Origin: an uncultured Prevotellaceae bacterium
GTDB taxonomy: Bacteria > Bacteroidota > Bacteroidia > Bacteroidales > Bacteroidaceae
Assembly: GCA_900316475.1 (NCBI GenBank)
Contig: ONDA01000018.1
Coordinates: 1-64,000 of the forward strand
Length of the DNA stretch: 64,000 bases
Reading direction: 5' to 3'
Shown: piece by piece, positions 51,444 to 60,619 of the stretch
How the letters are laid out: each line of letters begins with the position of its first letter
How positions within the stretch are numbered: position 1 is the stretch's first letter
The notes under the pieces: generated by a model
What the model saw: only the letters and a program-made list of their open reading frames with translations
What the model was told of the DNA's origin: nothing
Database searches by the model: none
Made by a program: the position numbers and the translations under genes

Positions 51444-51938
51444 TCAGGAATGTTGATAGTACTTGGCATCGTTCTCAGTAAAACAGCAGACGATAATCTC
51501 TCCTTGATAGCTATTCCGCAGATGCTCGTTCAGTACCCGTTGGGCTATCTGCGCCGCCTCATCCTTCGGGAAACCGTAGACTCCCGTACTGACACACGAG
51601 AAGGCGATGCTCTGCAGTCCGTTCTCCTCTGCCAGCCTCATCGCCGTATCATAACACGAAGCCAACAGCTCCCGCTCGTTATTGTTCCCGCCATACCACA
51701 CAGGTCCGACGGTATGGATGACCTTCTTACAGGGCAGGTTGTACGCATCCGTCATCTTGCTCTCTCCCGTCGGGCATCCGCCCAGCGTCCTACACTCCCT
51801 CAGCAGCCCAGGTCCCGCCGCACGATGGATGGCGCCGTCCACGCCTCCCCCGCCCAGCAGCGACCTGTTCGCCGCATTCACAATGGCATCCACCTTCAGT
51901 GTGGTGATGTCGCCAACGATAATCTTTATTCCTTTCAT
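51444..51938 (-). CDS. Macro-domain protein (O-acetyl-ADP-ribose deacetylase type)
   Basis: This 164-residue single macro domain contains [27 protein letters not shown] (about 17-43), [14 protein letters not shown] and [16 protein letters not shown], the ADP-ribose-binding loops of the YmdB/MacroD type. It removes ADP-ribose from proteins or nucleic acid, or hydrolyses O-acetyl-ADP-ribose. It stands alone between the TA remnant and a carboxylesterase. Confidence 0.92.
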   Translation of the reverse strand: MKGIKIIVGDITTLKVDAIVNAANRSLLGGGGVDGAIHRAAGPGLLRECRTLGGCPTGESKMTDAYNLPCKKVIHTVGPVWYGGNNNERELLASCYDTAMRLAEENGLQSIAFSCVSTGVYGFPKDEAAQIAQRVLNEHLRNSYQGEIIVCCFTENDAKYYQHS

Positions 51939-52002
51939 GTTTTTATTGTCTTACGATGGCAAATGTACACAAATAAACTGAAGACTGCAAATTTTTTATT
52001 GA

Positions 52003-53523
52003 TTACCGTCTGCCGAAAGCGCCGAAGCCTTGGGGCTGGGGGGCTTTCTCGGGCTCGCCGAAGAAGGAGGCCTCAGCGTCCTTGTCGTCGAGCTTGAAGA
52101 CCATGAACTTCGGGGCCTTTTCTGTGCAGGGAGCCCAGGCGCCGCCCTTCGGACCGTTGGGGTCGCCGTACTTGACGAAGTTGGTCCATGCGGTCAGCAT
52201 CTTCTCGGAGAGGTCCCAGTCGCCCTTCGTCCAGGGACGCCAGCAGTGCTTCAGCGACTTGAATACGAACCAGAGGTCGCTGGAGTGGAAGGCACCGCGC
52301 AGACGTTGGGTGACCTCGGGATGCGAACCGTCGTCGGGCAGCGGACGGGCGAACTGATAAGCCCAGGCCTTGCCGCCCTTCTGCTGACGCACCTTGCAGA
52401 ACTCGGCGATATTGGGGGCCATGTTGCCCATGTCGTTCAGCGTGAAGCCGATCATATAAGGTACATCGGCCAACGTGCCCTCGCGGGTGGCATCGTCGAA
52501 GCTCTTCTTGCTGACATAGCCGTCAATCATCGGCATGAAGGGCAGTCCGCGACGCATGAAGGCCATAGGTCCGCTGGGCTGCTGCCCGTCGTCATTAATC
52601 TGATAGTAAAGCGTCGGCAGTGCGAAGACAGTCTCTGTCGATGCCTGGCGCATCTTCTGCAGGTCGGTCAGTCCGGCCCAGTCGAACACTTTCTTGGCGT
52701 TGGCCTCGGCCTCCTCAACGCTTCCACCACTATAGCGGCCACCCGTCGGGTTGCCGTTGGCATCGGGGATGGTGAGACCCTGGGCACTCATAATGACAGC
52801 CTTGTGGAACAGGCCGCGGGCCAGGGGCGACTCACAGAGGGTGCGCACACTGCCGCCTCCGGCACTCTGTCCGAAGATGGTCACGTTGCCCGGGTCGCCG
52901 CCAAACTGAGCGATGTTCTTCTTGATCCACTTCAGGGCTTCTATCTGGTCGAGAATGCCGTAGTTGCCCGACACATGATGGGGACTTTCCTCCTTCAGGG
53001 CAGGATGCGTCAGGAATCCGAAGACGCCCAGACGGTAGTTGATGCTGACGAGCACCACATCCTTGGCACCCCACTCCTGTCCGTCGAACTCAGGCTCTGA
53101 GCCGAAGCCCTCGCGATAGCCGCCACCGTGAATCCACAGGGCGACGGGCAGTTTCTTGTTGACTTGTCCTGGAGCTTTCGTCCATACATTCAGATACAGA
53201 CAGTCCTCGCTGAAGGCGGCCTCCTTGCCATAGCCCCACTCGGTGTAATAGCCACCCGTGTACTGAATGGCCTGATAGCTGGGACGGCCGAAAGTGTCGC
53301 AGATCTTCACGCCTTTCCAGGGCACGATGGGCTGCGGTTCCTTCCAGCGGTTCTCGCGGATGGGAGGTGCGGCATAGGGGATGCCACGATAGACAAACAC
53401 GTCGGGATGGTCATCGGCCAGAACGCCCTGAACCTGACCACCTTCAATCGTCAACACGGGGTTCTCTGCAGCACCTGCAGACACAGCTACCATGAGCAGA
53501 AGCGGTAATAAGATTTTCTTCAT
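52003..53523 (-). CDS. Secreted type-B carboxylesterase
   Basis: This 506-residue alpha/beta hydrolase has a signal peptide (MKKILLPLLLMVAVSAGAAE). It carries the oxyanion HGGGY block (ALWIHGGGYREG), the nucleophile FGQSAGGGSV (GxSxG), and a late histidine region (HSSDLWFVF). The N-terminal LTIEGGQVQGV and FRGIPYAAPP are diagnostic. Periplasmic or secreted ester cleavage, perhaps of plant cell-wall acyl groups, is likely. Confidence 0.92.
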   Translation of the reverse strand: MKKILLPLLLMVAVSAGAAENPVLTIEGGQVQGVLADDHPDVFVYRGIPYAAPPIRENRWKEPQPIVPWKGVKICDTFGRPSYQAIQYTGGYYTEWGYGKEAAFSEDCLYLNVWTKAPGQVNKKLPVALWIHGGGYREGFGSEPEFDGQEWGAKDVVLVSINYRLGVFGFLTHPALKEESPHHVSGNYGILDQIEALKWIKKNIAQFGGDPGNVTIFGQSAGGGSVRTLCESPLARGLFHKAVIMSAQGLTIPDANGNPTGGRYSGGSVEEAEANAKKVFDWAGLTDLQKMRQASTETVFALPTLYYQINDDGQQPSGPMAFMRRGLPFMPMIDGYVSKKSFDDATREGTLADVPYMIGFTLNDMGNMAPNIAEFCKVRQQKGGKAWAYQFARPLPDDGSHPEVTQRLRGAFHSSDLWFVFKSLKHCWRPWTKGDWDLSEKMLTAWTNFVKYGDPNGPKGGAWAPCTEKAPKFMVFKLDDKDAEASFFGEPEKAPQPQGFGAFGRR

Positions 53524-53562
53524 AGTTGGTTGATATTAATAGTTATTGGTCCTTCAATTCTT

Positions 53563-54360
53563 CTACATTCCTCGCGCTTTCCAGATGCGCTCCTTGGCGG
53601 CATTGATCTCCTGGAACTTCTTCTCGGCGGCACGGCGCACGTCCTCGCCGAGGGCGGCCACCTTGTCGGGATGGTGTTCGAGGGCCAGCTTACGGTAGGC
53701 CTTCTTCACCTCGTCGTCAGTAGCGTCAGGCGATACGCCAAGCACCTTGTAGGCCGACTCCAGGTCGTCGTGCCCCATGTTGAGCATAGAGTCAACCTCG
53801 TCGGCAGACAGTCCCATCCACGAGGTGCACTCCTTCAGGGCAACCACCTCCGCAGGGTCTATCCGACCGTCGGCCTGAGCTATCATCACCAGGAAGTTGA
53901 GCAGCTGCAGGCGCTGCGAGTACTCCATCTGGCGGTTAATCTGCAGACAACAGTCGTTGACGGTCCGCTTGAAGCGATTCCACCCCTGACGCTGCTGTTC
54001 CTCGAAGAGTTTCTTCATAATGTCGTTGCCCTGCGCCACGGCTACATCGCCAAAATTCTGGCGCAGCATGCCGCGCACCACTTCCATCTCAGAGTGCATG
54101 GCACGCCCGTCGGCCTTGATGATATACGAGGCCAGCACCAGCAGCGCAAAGAGGAAGCTGTTGCGGTCGCCCTGAGCCTGCTGCTGTTGATACATTGTGT
54201 CGCGCTCCGAGCCATAGCCAAAGGTTCCAGAGTTACCGGGTGTGTTTACCGAGTCGAGTCCCGACTCAAAGAACGAGCCTATCAGATAGCCTGCCAAAGC
54301 GCCCAACGGTCCTCCGGCCATCCATCCGATAATGCCACCAATCCATTTTCCTGCTGCCAT
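53563..54360 (-). CDS. TerB/DnaJ-domain protein (DjlA-like)
   Basis: The 265 residues comprise a Gly-rich N-terminal hydrophobic hairpin ([27 protein letters not shown]), a TerB-like helical domain (about 65-185) with [12 protein letters not shown], and a C-terminal J domain (about 200-262) with HHPDKV. J domains stimulate DnaK; the membrane-proximal start suggests a membrane-associated co-chaperone. It ends 39 bp before the esterase and starts 6 bp after the phosphatase gene. Confidence 0.9.
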   Translation of the reverse strand: MAAGKWIGGIIGWMAGGPLGALAGYLIGSFFESGLDSVNTPGNSGTFGYGSERDTMYQQQQAQGDRNSFLFALLVLASYIIKADGRAMHSEMEVVRGMLRQNFGDVAVAQGNDIMKKLFEEQQRQGWNRFKRTVNDCCLQINRQMEYSQRLQLLNFLVMIAQADGRIDPAEVVALKECTSWMGLSADEVDSMLNMGHDDLESAYKVLGVSPDATDDEVKKAYRKLALEHHPDKVAALGEDVRRAAEKKFQEINAAKERIWKARGM

Positions 54361-54366
54361 TTTTCC

Positions 54367-55152
54367 TTATACTGTTTTTATCACTGCCAATAAATCCTGC
54401 TGTATCACGCCATTCGAGGCGACGACGCTGTTACCCTGCGTAAAATCATCAGAGCCGGCATAGTCCGTCACCTTGCCGCCTGCCTCCATAACAATCAGGC
54501 TGCCTGCCATATAGTCCCACTGTCCGATGTACTGTTCGGCATAGCCATCAAGCCTGCCGGCGGCCACATGACAGAGTGCCATAGCTGCAGAACCACATGC
54601 CCGGATACTGCCGACATTTCCATAGAATGCATCTATCAGACGCTTGATTGTAGGCTTATAAGCCGCACTGTTATAAGGCAGCTGAAGGCACAAAAGGGCG
54701 TCCTGTATCTTCTGACTGCTGACATGCAGAGGCTTTCCGTTGAGCTGCGCTCCCCCACCCTTCCAGGCATAGAAGCACTCGTCGGCACAGACCTCATAGA
54801 CCACACCGGCCAAAATTTCCTTCCCCTGCAGCAGTGCAATGCTGACGGCATAGGGGGCATACTGATGAATGAAGTTCGTCGTACCGTCAAGAGGGTCTAC
54901 CACCCAGAGCATCTGCTCCGTATCATGCCCGGCAAGTCCCTCCTCGGTGATGAATCCCGCCTCAGGCAGCAATTCACGCAAGGCACCGACGATTAGCCGT
55001 TCCGACCCTTTATCCACATACGACACATAGTCGTGGGCATGTTTCAGCTCCACACGCTCCAGGGTGAACTTCCGTCGTTCCTCCCTGATATAAGCTCCCG
55101 CCTGCCGTGCAATCTCGCACACGGCAAGCGTACATTTCTCCAAGTCAATCAT
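54367..55152 (-). CDS. Inositol monophosphatase-family protein
   Basis: The 261 residues carry the metal sites EEGLAG (Glu about 69), WVVDPLDGTTNF (about 85-96) and GQWDYMAGSLIVMEAGG (about 210-226). Members hydrolyse inositol phosphate, fructose 1,6-bisphosphate or 3',5'-bisphosphates such as PAP (CysQ), and the exact substrate is undetermined. Operon partner of the TerB/DnaJ gene. Confidence 0.92.
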   Translation of the reverse strand: MIDLEKCTLAVCEIARQAGAYIREERRKFTLERVELKHAHDYVSYVDKGSERLIVGALRELLPEAGFITEEGLAGHDTEQMLWVVDPLDGTTNFIHQYAPYAVSIALLQGKEILAGVVYEVCADECFYAWKGGGAQLNGKPLHVSSQKIQDALLCLQLPYNSAAYKPTIKRLIDAFYGNVGSIRACGSAAMALCHVAAGRLDGYAEQYIGQWDYMAGSLIVMEAGGKVTDYAGSDDFTQGNSVVASNGVIQQDLLAVIKTV

Positions 55153-55251
55153 TACTGCTTTCGTTTACGAAGATTTTGCTGCAAATATCGCTATTAGTCT
55201 TGCCATGGAAATACATATCATGTAAATATCTCGATTACAAAGATACAACTC

Positions 55252-56202
55252 TCAGATGCGAGCAATATCGGCTTCCGACATACCCGTCAGTTCCGCTATC
55301 TCGGCTATACCGAAGCCTTTCGACTTCAGCTTTCGGGCCATCTCAGTCTTTACTTTCTTCGCACCTATCTTCTCACCTTCGGCACGGCCTTTTTCCATAC
55401 CTATCTTCTCGCCTTTTTCCAGGCCTTTTTCCATGCCTATCTTCTCGCCTTTCTTGCGTCCCTTGATTTCAGCCTCCATCAGCTGCGTGCGCATCACGTC
55501 GGTATCGCGCACCAAGGTGTCGAGGTCGCGCTCATAGCGCCGGCGCTCGGCGTCGCTCATCATGAGCAGGTCCAGCCGCTGACGCGCCTCCTGCAGTCCG
55601 GGAGCCGTCGTGTCGGGGCGTATGCGTTCGTTCTTCAGGTAGTCCATCCACTCCTCCAGGTAGCCGTCTATCTTCTCCTTGTCGAACACGTTCACGCGGA
55701 TAACGAAGTACTCGGGGAACACCTGGTCGGGCGACAGCACGTGCAGGTCGTCGCGTTCGTAGTCCGTCAGCTTCAGACTGTCGTTGGTGTGAACACCCTG
55801 CAGCCGCGTCTGGCCGTGGTACAGGTAGTCCTCGCCCTCACCCAGGTTGAAATACAGGATGTTGATGCTGAACACCTTCTTCACATTCTCGTAGCGCTGT
55901 CCACTGCTCATGTGCTCGGTGATGGTCTTCGCCACACCGTAGATCATGCGCTGCAGGTAGTCGTGCTCGCGTGTCTGCTGTATCTCCACCAGGATAATCT
56001 CGCCCTTCGAGTTCTTGGCCTTGATGTCCACGCGGTTGTACTTATCGTCCTTCGTCTCCTTGTTCGACTCCGTGTCCAGCAGTTCGACGATGGTCACCTT
56101 GTCCTTCACCAGCACTGAGATGAGTCCCTCGAAGATGGCGAAGTCGGCCTTGTTGCGAAGCATATACTTCGCAGCCCAGTCAAAGCGGATGTATCGGTTC
56201 AT
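55252..56202 (-). CDS. Rpn-family recombination-promoting nuclease
   Basis: This 316-residue PD-(D/E)XK nuclease-family protein, often called a putative transposase, has RYIRFDWAAKYMLRNKADF and NRVDIKAKNSKGEIILVEIQQT with the catalytic Asp and Glu-x-Gln. The C-terminal part is a string of Lys/Glu repeats (GEKIGMEKG three times) from 24-30 bp DNA repeats (about 55370-55460), then a helix-turn-helix-like MAGM/EIAELTG segment. ATG 56202 is chosen by comparison with the usual M-x-RYIRFDW start. Promoter box TAAATTTG at 56236-56229. Confidence 0.88.
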   Translation of the reverse strand: MNRYIRFDWAAKYMLRNKADFAIFEGLISVLVKDKVTIVELLDTESNKETKDDKYNRVDIKAKNSKGEIILVEIQQTREHDYLQRMIYGVAKTITEHMSSGQRYENVKKVFSINILYFNLGEGEDYLYHGQTRLQGVHTNDSLKLTDYERDDLHVLSPDQVFPEYFVIRVNVFDKEKIDGYLEEWMDYLKNERIRPDTTAPGLQEARQRLDLLMMSDAERRRYERDLDTLVRDTDVMRTQLMEAEIKGRKKGEKIGMEKGLEKGEKIGMEKGRAEGEKIGAKKVKTEMARKLKSKGFGIAEIAELTGMSEADIARI

Positions 56203-56487
56203 TGCCATAGCTTTTACAGTTTTGCTTGCAAATTTAGATATTTTTTTCGAAATTACAGGCATGTCGGGAAGAAAATGTGAACAAATTGCCCTGAAAAGTC
56301 ACTTTCCCCCAGACAATCATGATGTTTCAGCCCTCCTTTCCGCGTCTTTTCGGACAGGAATCGGGGCCATCTGGCAGTACCCCTCGACGGGCAACGAGCA
56401 CCAGGTAGGCAAGGACTACCCCCCCGAGGAGCAGGCATGGAACCGTCTGGCCACATACGTCAACGCCGCCCAGGCCCTCGCAACGAG

Positions 56488-56520
56488 AAAAGCCGGAAAC
56501 ACAATGCTTCCGGCTTTTTT
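56488..56520 (+). terminator. Orphan intrinsic terminator
   Basis: AAAAGCCGGAA (56488-56498) and TTCCGGCTTTT (56508-56518) with further Ts. No gene on the plus strand obviously ends here; a frame open from ATG 56261 reads through it. The upstream 230 bp may be a gene relic. Confidence 0.65.
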
Positions 56521-56524
56521 TGCG

Positions 56525-56616
56525 TTTGAGGGTGCCACGGTGCCACAATGCCTATGTACACTTGGTGGGCACCCTGTTTTTGAGGGTGCCACGGGTGCCA
56601 CGAGGGTGCCACTTTG
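56525..56616 (+). repeat. Inverted repeat, left arm, next to the VirE-type primase
   Basis: It runs from TTTGAGGGTGCCACGGTGCC through GCACCCTGTTTTTGAGGG to GGGTGCCACGAGGGTGCCAC. Its reverse complement recurs with scattered mismatches at 58899-58989. Each arm contains several GGTGCCAC units. Confidence 0.7.
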
Positions 56617-56689
56617 TCAGTCGTCTGCGACGATGAAACGCAACCGAGCCAAAGCGGCAGCTGAACGCGAGCGGCTTGTAGACGCACAA

Positions 56690-56769
56690 ATTCTCTCGAG
56701 AATTCAGAACTTTAGCGGTTGGAAAGCATGACGACAAGCCTGTCTTGAAGCAGATTCTCTCGAGAATTC
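56690..56769 (+). repeat. Two 16-bp direct repeats ahead of the primase
   Basis: ATTCTCTCGAGAATTC at 56690-56705 and again at 56754-56769, 64 bp apart, both near-palindromic. They lie 59 bp or more upstream of the primase ATG and could be binding or recombination sites. The 32-codon frame between (MKRNRAKAAAERERLVDAQI...) is not called. Confidence 0.55.
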
Positions 56770-56827
56770 GGGAAATACTGGCATACTTTTTGCTCTTAGG
56801 AACCTGTTGTTTTTAAATTATAATCGT

Positions 56828-58906
56828 ATGAAAAGCATGAATAAAGTAAGGATGCATTATCGCCACCGCCGTGAGTGGAAATGGAAGTTGGTTACCATCA
56901 GCGAAATAGCCGAATGGATAAAGCATGGCAAGTATCGGGCTCGCGTAGAGGCTGCCCGGGGGCTGAAGGAAATAGCTATGGAGGGCGGCATGGCCAGTGG
57001 CCCGATTGTGACAGAGGAACTGCCGCTAATCATGCCCGCCAAGGGTGAGCGGGAAATGTACACGGGACTGGTGCTGCTGTCGTTCCATGTTGACGAGGGC
57101 GTGGCGAAGCTGGAGCAGTTGCGCCAGCGCGTGAATCTCTGGCCCCAGACGCTGCTGTCGTTCGTGGGTGCCACCGGGCGGTCGCTGGAGGTGCTCATTC
57201 CGTATAGGCTGACGGGTGGCGGGCTGCCTTCAGACAAGCCACAGGCCCTTCTGTTCCACCAGTATGCATATAAGCGGGCGGCAGAGTTTGCCTACGGTTC
57301 AACGGGTGTCAAGCCTGAAGAGGTAATGCACGACGGCTCGGAGTCGTTCCGCATATCTTTTGACGAGTCCGTCTATTTTCAGCCTGATGCCACCGCCATC
57401 GATATGGAACAGCCCACGAAGCCGCTGACGGACGAGACGGCACTGCCGGCGGACAAGTCTGCAGAAGTGAAGCTCGATATGGAGGTGCTGCCAGGTTATA
57501 CCCGCCGCGAGATGGACGCCACGAAGTACAACTTCATCTGCCGCGAGCTGGCTTACGGAAAGAGGCAGGACAAGGAGAGCTACCTGATGGCGCTTGCTGC
57601 CGCCTGCCGCAAGGCCGGCATCGACAAGGAACTGGCCATCAAGGAGACCATCAGCATGGGGATGTTCTTCGGCAAGGACGTCCTGGTGCGCTCCAGTTTC
57701 AACACGGCCTATGAGTGTCATCCGCTGGGACGCACCAACCCGATAGAGCGGTCGCTGATGCACCAGCTGCTGCTGAAGGACTTTCTGAGCAACCGCTATA
57801 TGTTCCGCCGCAACAGCGTGACGGGCGACCTGGAGTATCAGGAGAAGCACCGTTATATGCTATTGTGGAAACCGCTGACCGAAGAGGCCCGCAACGACAT
57901 CAACAACGCGGCCATCGAGGAGGGCATCAAGGTGTGGCCGAAGGACTTGGAGCGCGTCATCGTCTCTGAGAAGACCGACACGTATGACCCTGTACGCGAA
58001 TGGATTAGCAAGCTGCCTCAATGGGACGGCCGCGACCGTCTGGGCGAACTGGCCGACCGTGTCAGGACGCAGACACCCGGCTGGCGCGACAACTTCAAGA
58101 TCTGGATGCGCTCGATGGTGAGCCAGTGGCGGGCAGGACGCGACGCGATGTACGGAGCACAGATGGTGCTGATGCTCGTCGGCGGACAGGGCACGCGAAA
58201 GTCGACCTTCATGCGGATGCTGCTGCCCCGCGAGCTGTCGCCGTTCTACATCGACCGCATCGACTTTGCCAACAAGAAAGAGGCACTGCGCGCACTGAGC
58301 CGTTTCCTGCTCATCAACATCGACGAGTACGACCAGATATCGAAGGCGCAGACGGCCTTCTTGAAACACCTCATCCAGCGTACCGACGTGAAGGAGCGCA
58401 AGCTCTACTCTACCACCTTCGAGCAGAGCCAGCGCTATGCTGCCTTCTGCGCCACCACCAACTCACTCGTACCACTGAAGGACGAGAGCGGCAGCCGACG
58501 CTACATGGTGGTCGAGGTCGACGGCATGATTGACACCGACACGCAGGGCGAGCGCGCTATCGACTACCCTCAGCTCTATGCGCAGATTGTGCAGGAGATA
58601 GAGCAGGGCGAGGAGTACGCCTTCACGGGTGAGCGCGAACAGCAGATCATTGCTCAGAATGCCGACTACTACGAGACGCCAAACGTGGTGAGCCTGTTCG
58701 AGGACTTATTCCGTCAACCACAGGTGGGTGATGAGGTACTTCTGAAGAGTCCGACAGAACTGCTTACCTACATCAAGGACAAGAAGAAACTGAATGTAGT
58801 GACGCAGGCAAACGCCACTCTCTTAGGCAGTTATCTGCACAGAAAAGGCTTCGCCAAGGGTAAGGGCCGACAGAAACGGCGCTATGAAGTGGCACTCACA
58901 ATGTAG
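56828..58906 (+). CDS. VirE/BT4734-type primase-helicase-like protein
   Basis: The 692 residues comprise a BT4734-like N-terminal domain (about 60-165, YTGLVLLSFHVDEGVAKLEQLR, LIPYRL), a middle linker and a VirE-like ATPase (about 385-600). The Walker A variant GGQGTRKSTFMRMLLP is at about 452, with LINIDEYDQISKAQ as the acidic Walker B and CATTNS further on. ATG 56828 is used; the frame from 56807 begins at TTG. Such proteins are typical of Bacteroidota mobile or prophage-derived loci together with HU-like proteins. Its stop lies inside the right inverted-repeat arm. Confidence 0.85.
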   Translation: MKSMNKVRMHYRHRREWKWKLVTISEIAEWIKHGKYRARVEAARGLKEIAMEGGMASGPIVTEELPLIMPAKGEREMYTGLVLLSFHVDEGVAKLEQLRQRVNLWPQTLLSFVGATGRSLEVLIPYRLTGGGLPSDKPQALLFHQYAYKRAAEFAYGSTGVKPEEVMHDGSESFRISFDESVYFQPDATAIDMEQPTKPLTDETALPADKSAEVKLDMEVLPGYTRREMDATKYNFICRELAYGKRQDKESYLMALAAACRKAGIDKELAIKETISMGMFFGKDVLVRSSFNTAYECHPLGRTNPIERSLMHQLLLKDFLSNRYMFRRNSVTGDLEYQEKHRYMLLWKPLTEEARNDINNAAIEEGIKVWPKDLERVIVSEKTDTYDPVREWISKLPQWDGRDRLGELADRVRTQTPGWRDNFKIWMRSMVSQWRAGRDAMYGAQMVLMLVGGQGTRKSTFMRMLLPRELSPFYIDRIDFANKKEALRALSRFLLINIDEYDQISKAQTAFLKHLIQRTDVKERKLYSTTFEQSQRYAAFCATTNSLVPLKDESGSRRYMVVEVDGMIDTDTQGERAIDYPQLYAQIVQEIEQGEEYAFTGEREQQIIAQNADYYETPNVVSLFEDLFRQPQVGDEVLLKSPTELLTYIKDKKKLNVVTQANATLLGSYLHRKGFAKGKGRQKRRYEVALTM

Positions 58907-58989
58907 CACCCTCGTGGCACCCGTGTCACCCTCGGAAACAGGGTGTACGCCCTTTGTATATCGGCATTGTGGCACCGTGACACCCTCAA
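58899..58989 (-). repeat. Inverted repeat, right arm
   Basis: Reverse-complement copy of 56525-56616, overlapping the last codons and stop (TAG 58904-58906) of the primase gene. It ends 20 bp before the HU-like gene. Confidence 0.7.
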
Positions 58990-59008
58990 ATACAGAAAAC
59001 CGTAATAT

Positions 59009-59392
59009 ATGAAATACAAAATCGTAGAAGAAACAAAACCGACGCTGAAGACCTTCGGCAAGTATAAGGCAAAGGCCATACACAACGGCGAAGTAGACAG
59101 TCAGAAAATCATCACAGAGACGGCCGAACGTTTAGGTCTCTCCGAAGGCAATGTGCTCAGCGTCATGATGGGCCTCTCGTCCGTCATCAACCGCCACCTG
59201 CGCAACGGTGACAAGGTGCGCCTCGACTCCTGGGGGCTGATGAAACTTGAGATAGAAAGCGACAAGGTGGACCGTCCCGAAGACTTCCGCCCCAAGAAGC
59301 ACATACGCGGCGTCCGTCTCCACTTCCTGCCTAAGAGTGAGAAGGGCAAGCCCGAACTCTATCAGAACGTCAACTTTAAGCTGGAACAGTAA
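59009..59392 (+). CDS. HU-family DNA-binding protein (long form)
   Basis: This 127-residue member of the HU/IHF fold has TETAERLGLSEGNVLSVMMGLSSVINRHLRNGDKVRLDSWG (about 32-70) and a beta-arm region RGVRLHFLPKSEKG. This subfamily, common in Bacteroides and Prevotella, usually accompanies VirE-type proteins and phage-like lysis genes. It may shape DNA at the element or control its expression. Confidence 0.88.
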   Translation: MKYKIVEETKPTLKTFGKYKAKAIHNGEVDSQKIITETAERLGLSEGNVLSVMMGLSSVINRHLRNGDKVRLDSWGLMKLEIESDKVDRPEDFRPKKHIRGVRLHFLPKSEKGKPELYQNVNFKLEQ

Positions 59393-59443
59393 TTTGTTTT
59401 GTTTTTAATGAAACATTGTCCACTGTCTTTATAGTTTTTTTCT

Positions 59444-59451
59444 TATCTTTG
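59444..59451 (+). promoter_or_regulatory. Promoter box of the GH53 gene
   Basis: TATCTTTG 23 bases upstream of the ATG; the -33 TTTG is not conserved. Confidence 0.5.
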
Positions 59452-59473
59452 CAGCGCATTAATCAACGAAAAG

Positions 59474-60595
59474 ATGATGAAGAAGATTTTTATTTCCTTA
59501 TTGCTTCTGCTGATGTTCACAGCAGCGACACAGGCACAAGAGAAACGACAAGGGAAAGACTTTGTGAAGGGTGCTGACGTGGGATTCCTGCAAGGTCAGG
59601 AGCGGCGCGGCGTAGTATTCCACGACCGCAACGGCCGTGAGCGCGAGTGCTTGGAACTGCTGAAGAACGACTATCAGCTGTCGGCCATCCGTATGCGTGT
59701 CTGGGTGAATCCGCGGAGCGGCGACTGCGACAAGTTCGCACTGCTGGCTATGGCCAAACGCGTCAAAGCGCAGGGCATGGACCTGATGGTAGACTTCCAC
59801 TACAGCGACTCATGGGCCGACCCTGCCAAGCAGCCCATCCCGAAGGCGTGGCTCGGCCACTCCTTTGAACAGATGAAACAGGACCTGCGACAGCATACCA
59901 TCGACGTGCTCACACTGCTCCGCGACAACGGCATCACGCCACGATGGGTACAGGTGGGCAACGAGACTACCAACGGCATGCTGTGGAGCGTGAGGACCAA
60001 TGAGCGCGGCTGGGAACTGAAGGACTCGTTGGGCAACTCCATCATCACGCATAGCATGGGCCATATCAAGACCGAACCGCAGCACTATGCAGGATTCATC
60101 CGTACTGGTTACGATGCTGTGAAGGAGGTCTTCCCCGAAGCCATCGTCATCGTGCATCTGGACCGGGGCCACCGTCAGAGCCTCTACGACCACAACCTTG
60201 ACACCATCCTGAAGTACGGTGGCAAGTTCGACATGGTGGGCATGTCGCTCTACCCCTACTGGGCCATGGACGGCCACCCCGAACTGAAGGCCGACGACAT
60301 CATCACCGACTGCATCAAGAACATCCGCCACGTCAGCGAGAAGTACCAGTGCGACGTGATGATTGTCGAGACGGGCTACGAGGTGGACGAGCAACATCCG
60401 GAGAAAATGGAGGAGGGACGCCGCCAGCTGGCTCGCGTCATCCGCGAAGCCCGCAACGAGACTGGCGGTCACTGCCGTGGCGTGTTCTATTGGGAACCGC
60501 AGTGTCTGCCTGGCGGTTATAAGCTCGGCGCCTTCGACAGCAAGGCCACGCCGACGGCTATCATGGACGGCTTTATAGAGAAGAACTACAAATAA
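59474..60595 (+). CDS. GH53 arabinogalactan endo-beta-1,4-galactanase
   Basis: This 373-residue enzyme has a signal peptide (MKKIFISLLLLLMFTAATQAQ) and GH53 signatures: FVKGADVGFLQGQE, LSAIRMRVWVNP, VDFHYSDSWADP, the acid/base VQVGNET (Glu164) and the nucleophile MIVETGY (Glu299). It cuts beta-1,4-galactan side chains of pectin to oligosaccharides in the periplasm or at the cell surface. No SusCD pair is present in this window, so it is a stand-alone gene here. Confidence 0.95.
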   Translation: MMKKIFISLLLLLMFTAATQAQEKRQGKDFVKGADVGFLQGQERRGVVFHDRNGRERECLELLKNDYQLSAIRMRVWVNPRSGDCDKFALLAMAKRVKAQGMDLMVDFHYSDSWADPAKQPIPKAWLGHSFEQMKQDLRQHTIDVLTLLRDNGITPRWVQVGNETTNGMLWSVRTNERGWELKDSLGNSIITHSMGHIKTEPQHYAGFIRTGYDAVKEVFPEAIVIVHLDRGHRQSLYDHNLDTILKYGGKFDMVGMSLYPYWAMDGHPELKADDIITDCIKNIRHVSEKYQCDVMIVETGYEVDEQHPEKMEEGRRQLARVIREARNETGGHCRGVFYWEPQCLPGGYKLGAFDSKATPTAIMDGFIEKNYK

Positions 60596-60619
60596 ACCTA
60601 AAGAGGTTTTCGTGTGGCC

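Noticed and set aside
56261..56731. Plus-strand frame of 156 codons between the Rpn-type gene and the primase
   Set aside because: It reads through a terminator and the left inverted-repeat arm. Part of it (WQYPSTGNEHQVGKDYPPEE) looks protein-like, so it may be a relic, but it cannot be supported as a gene.
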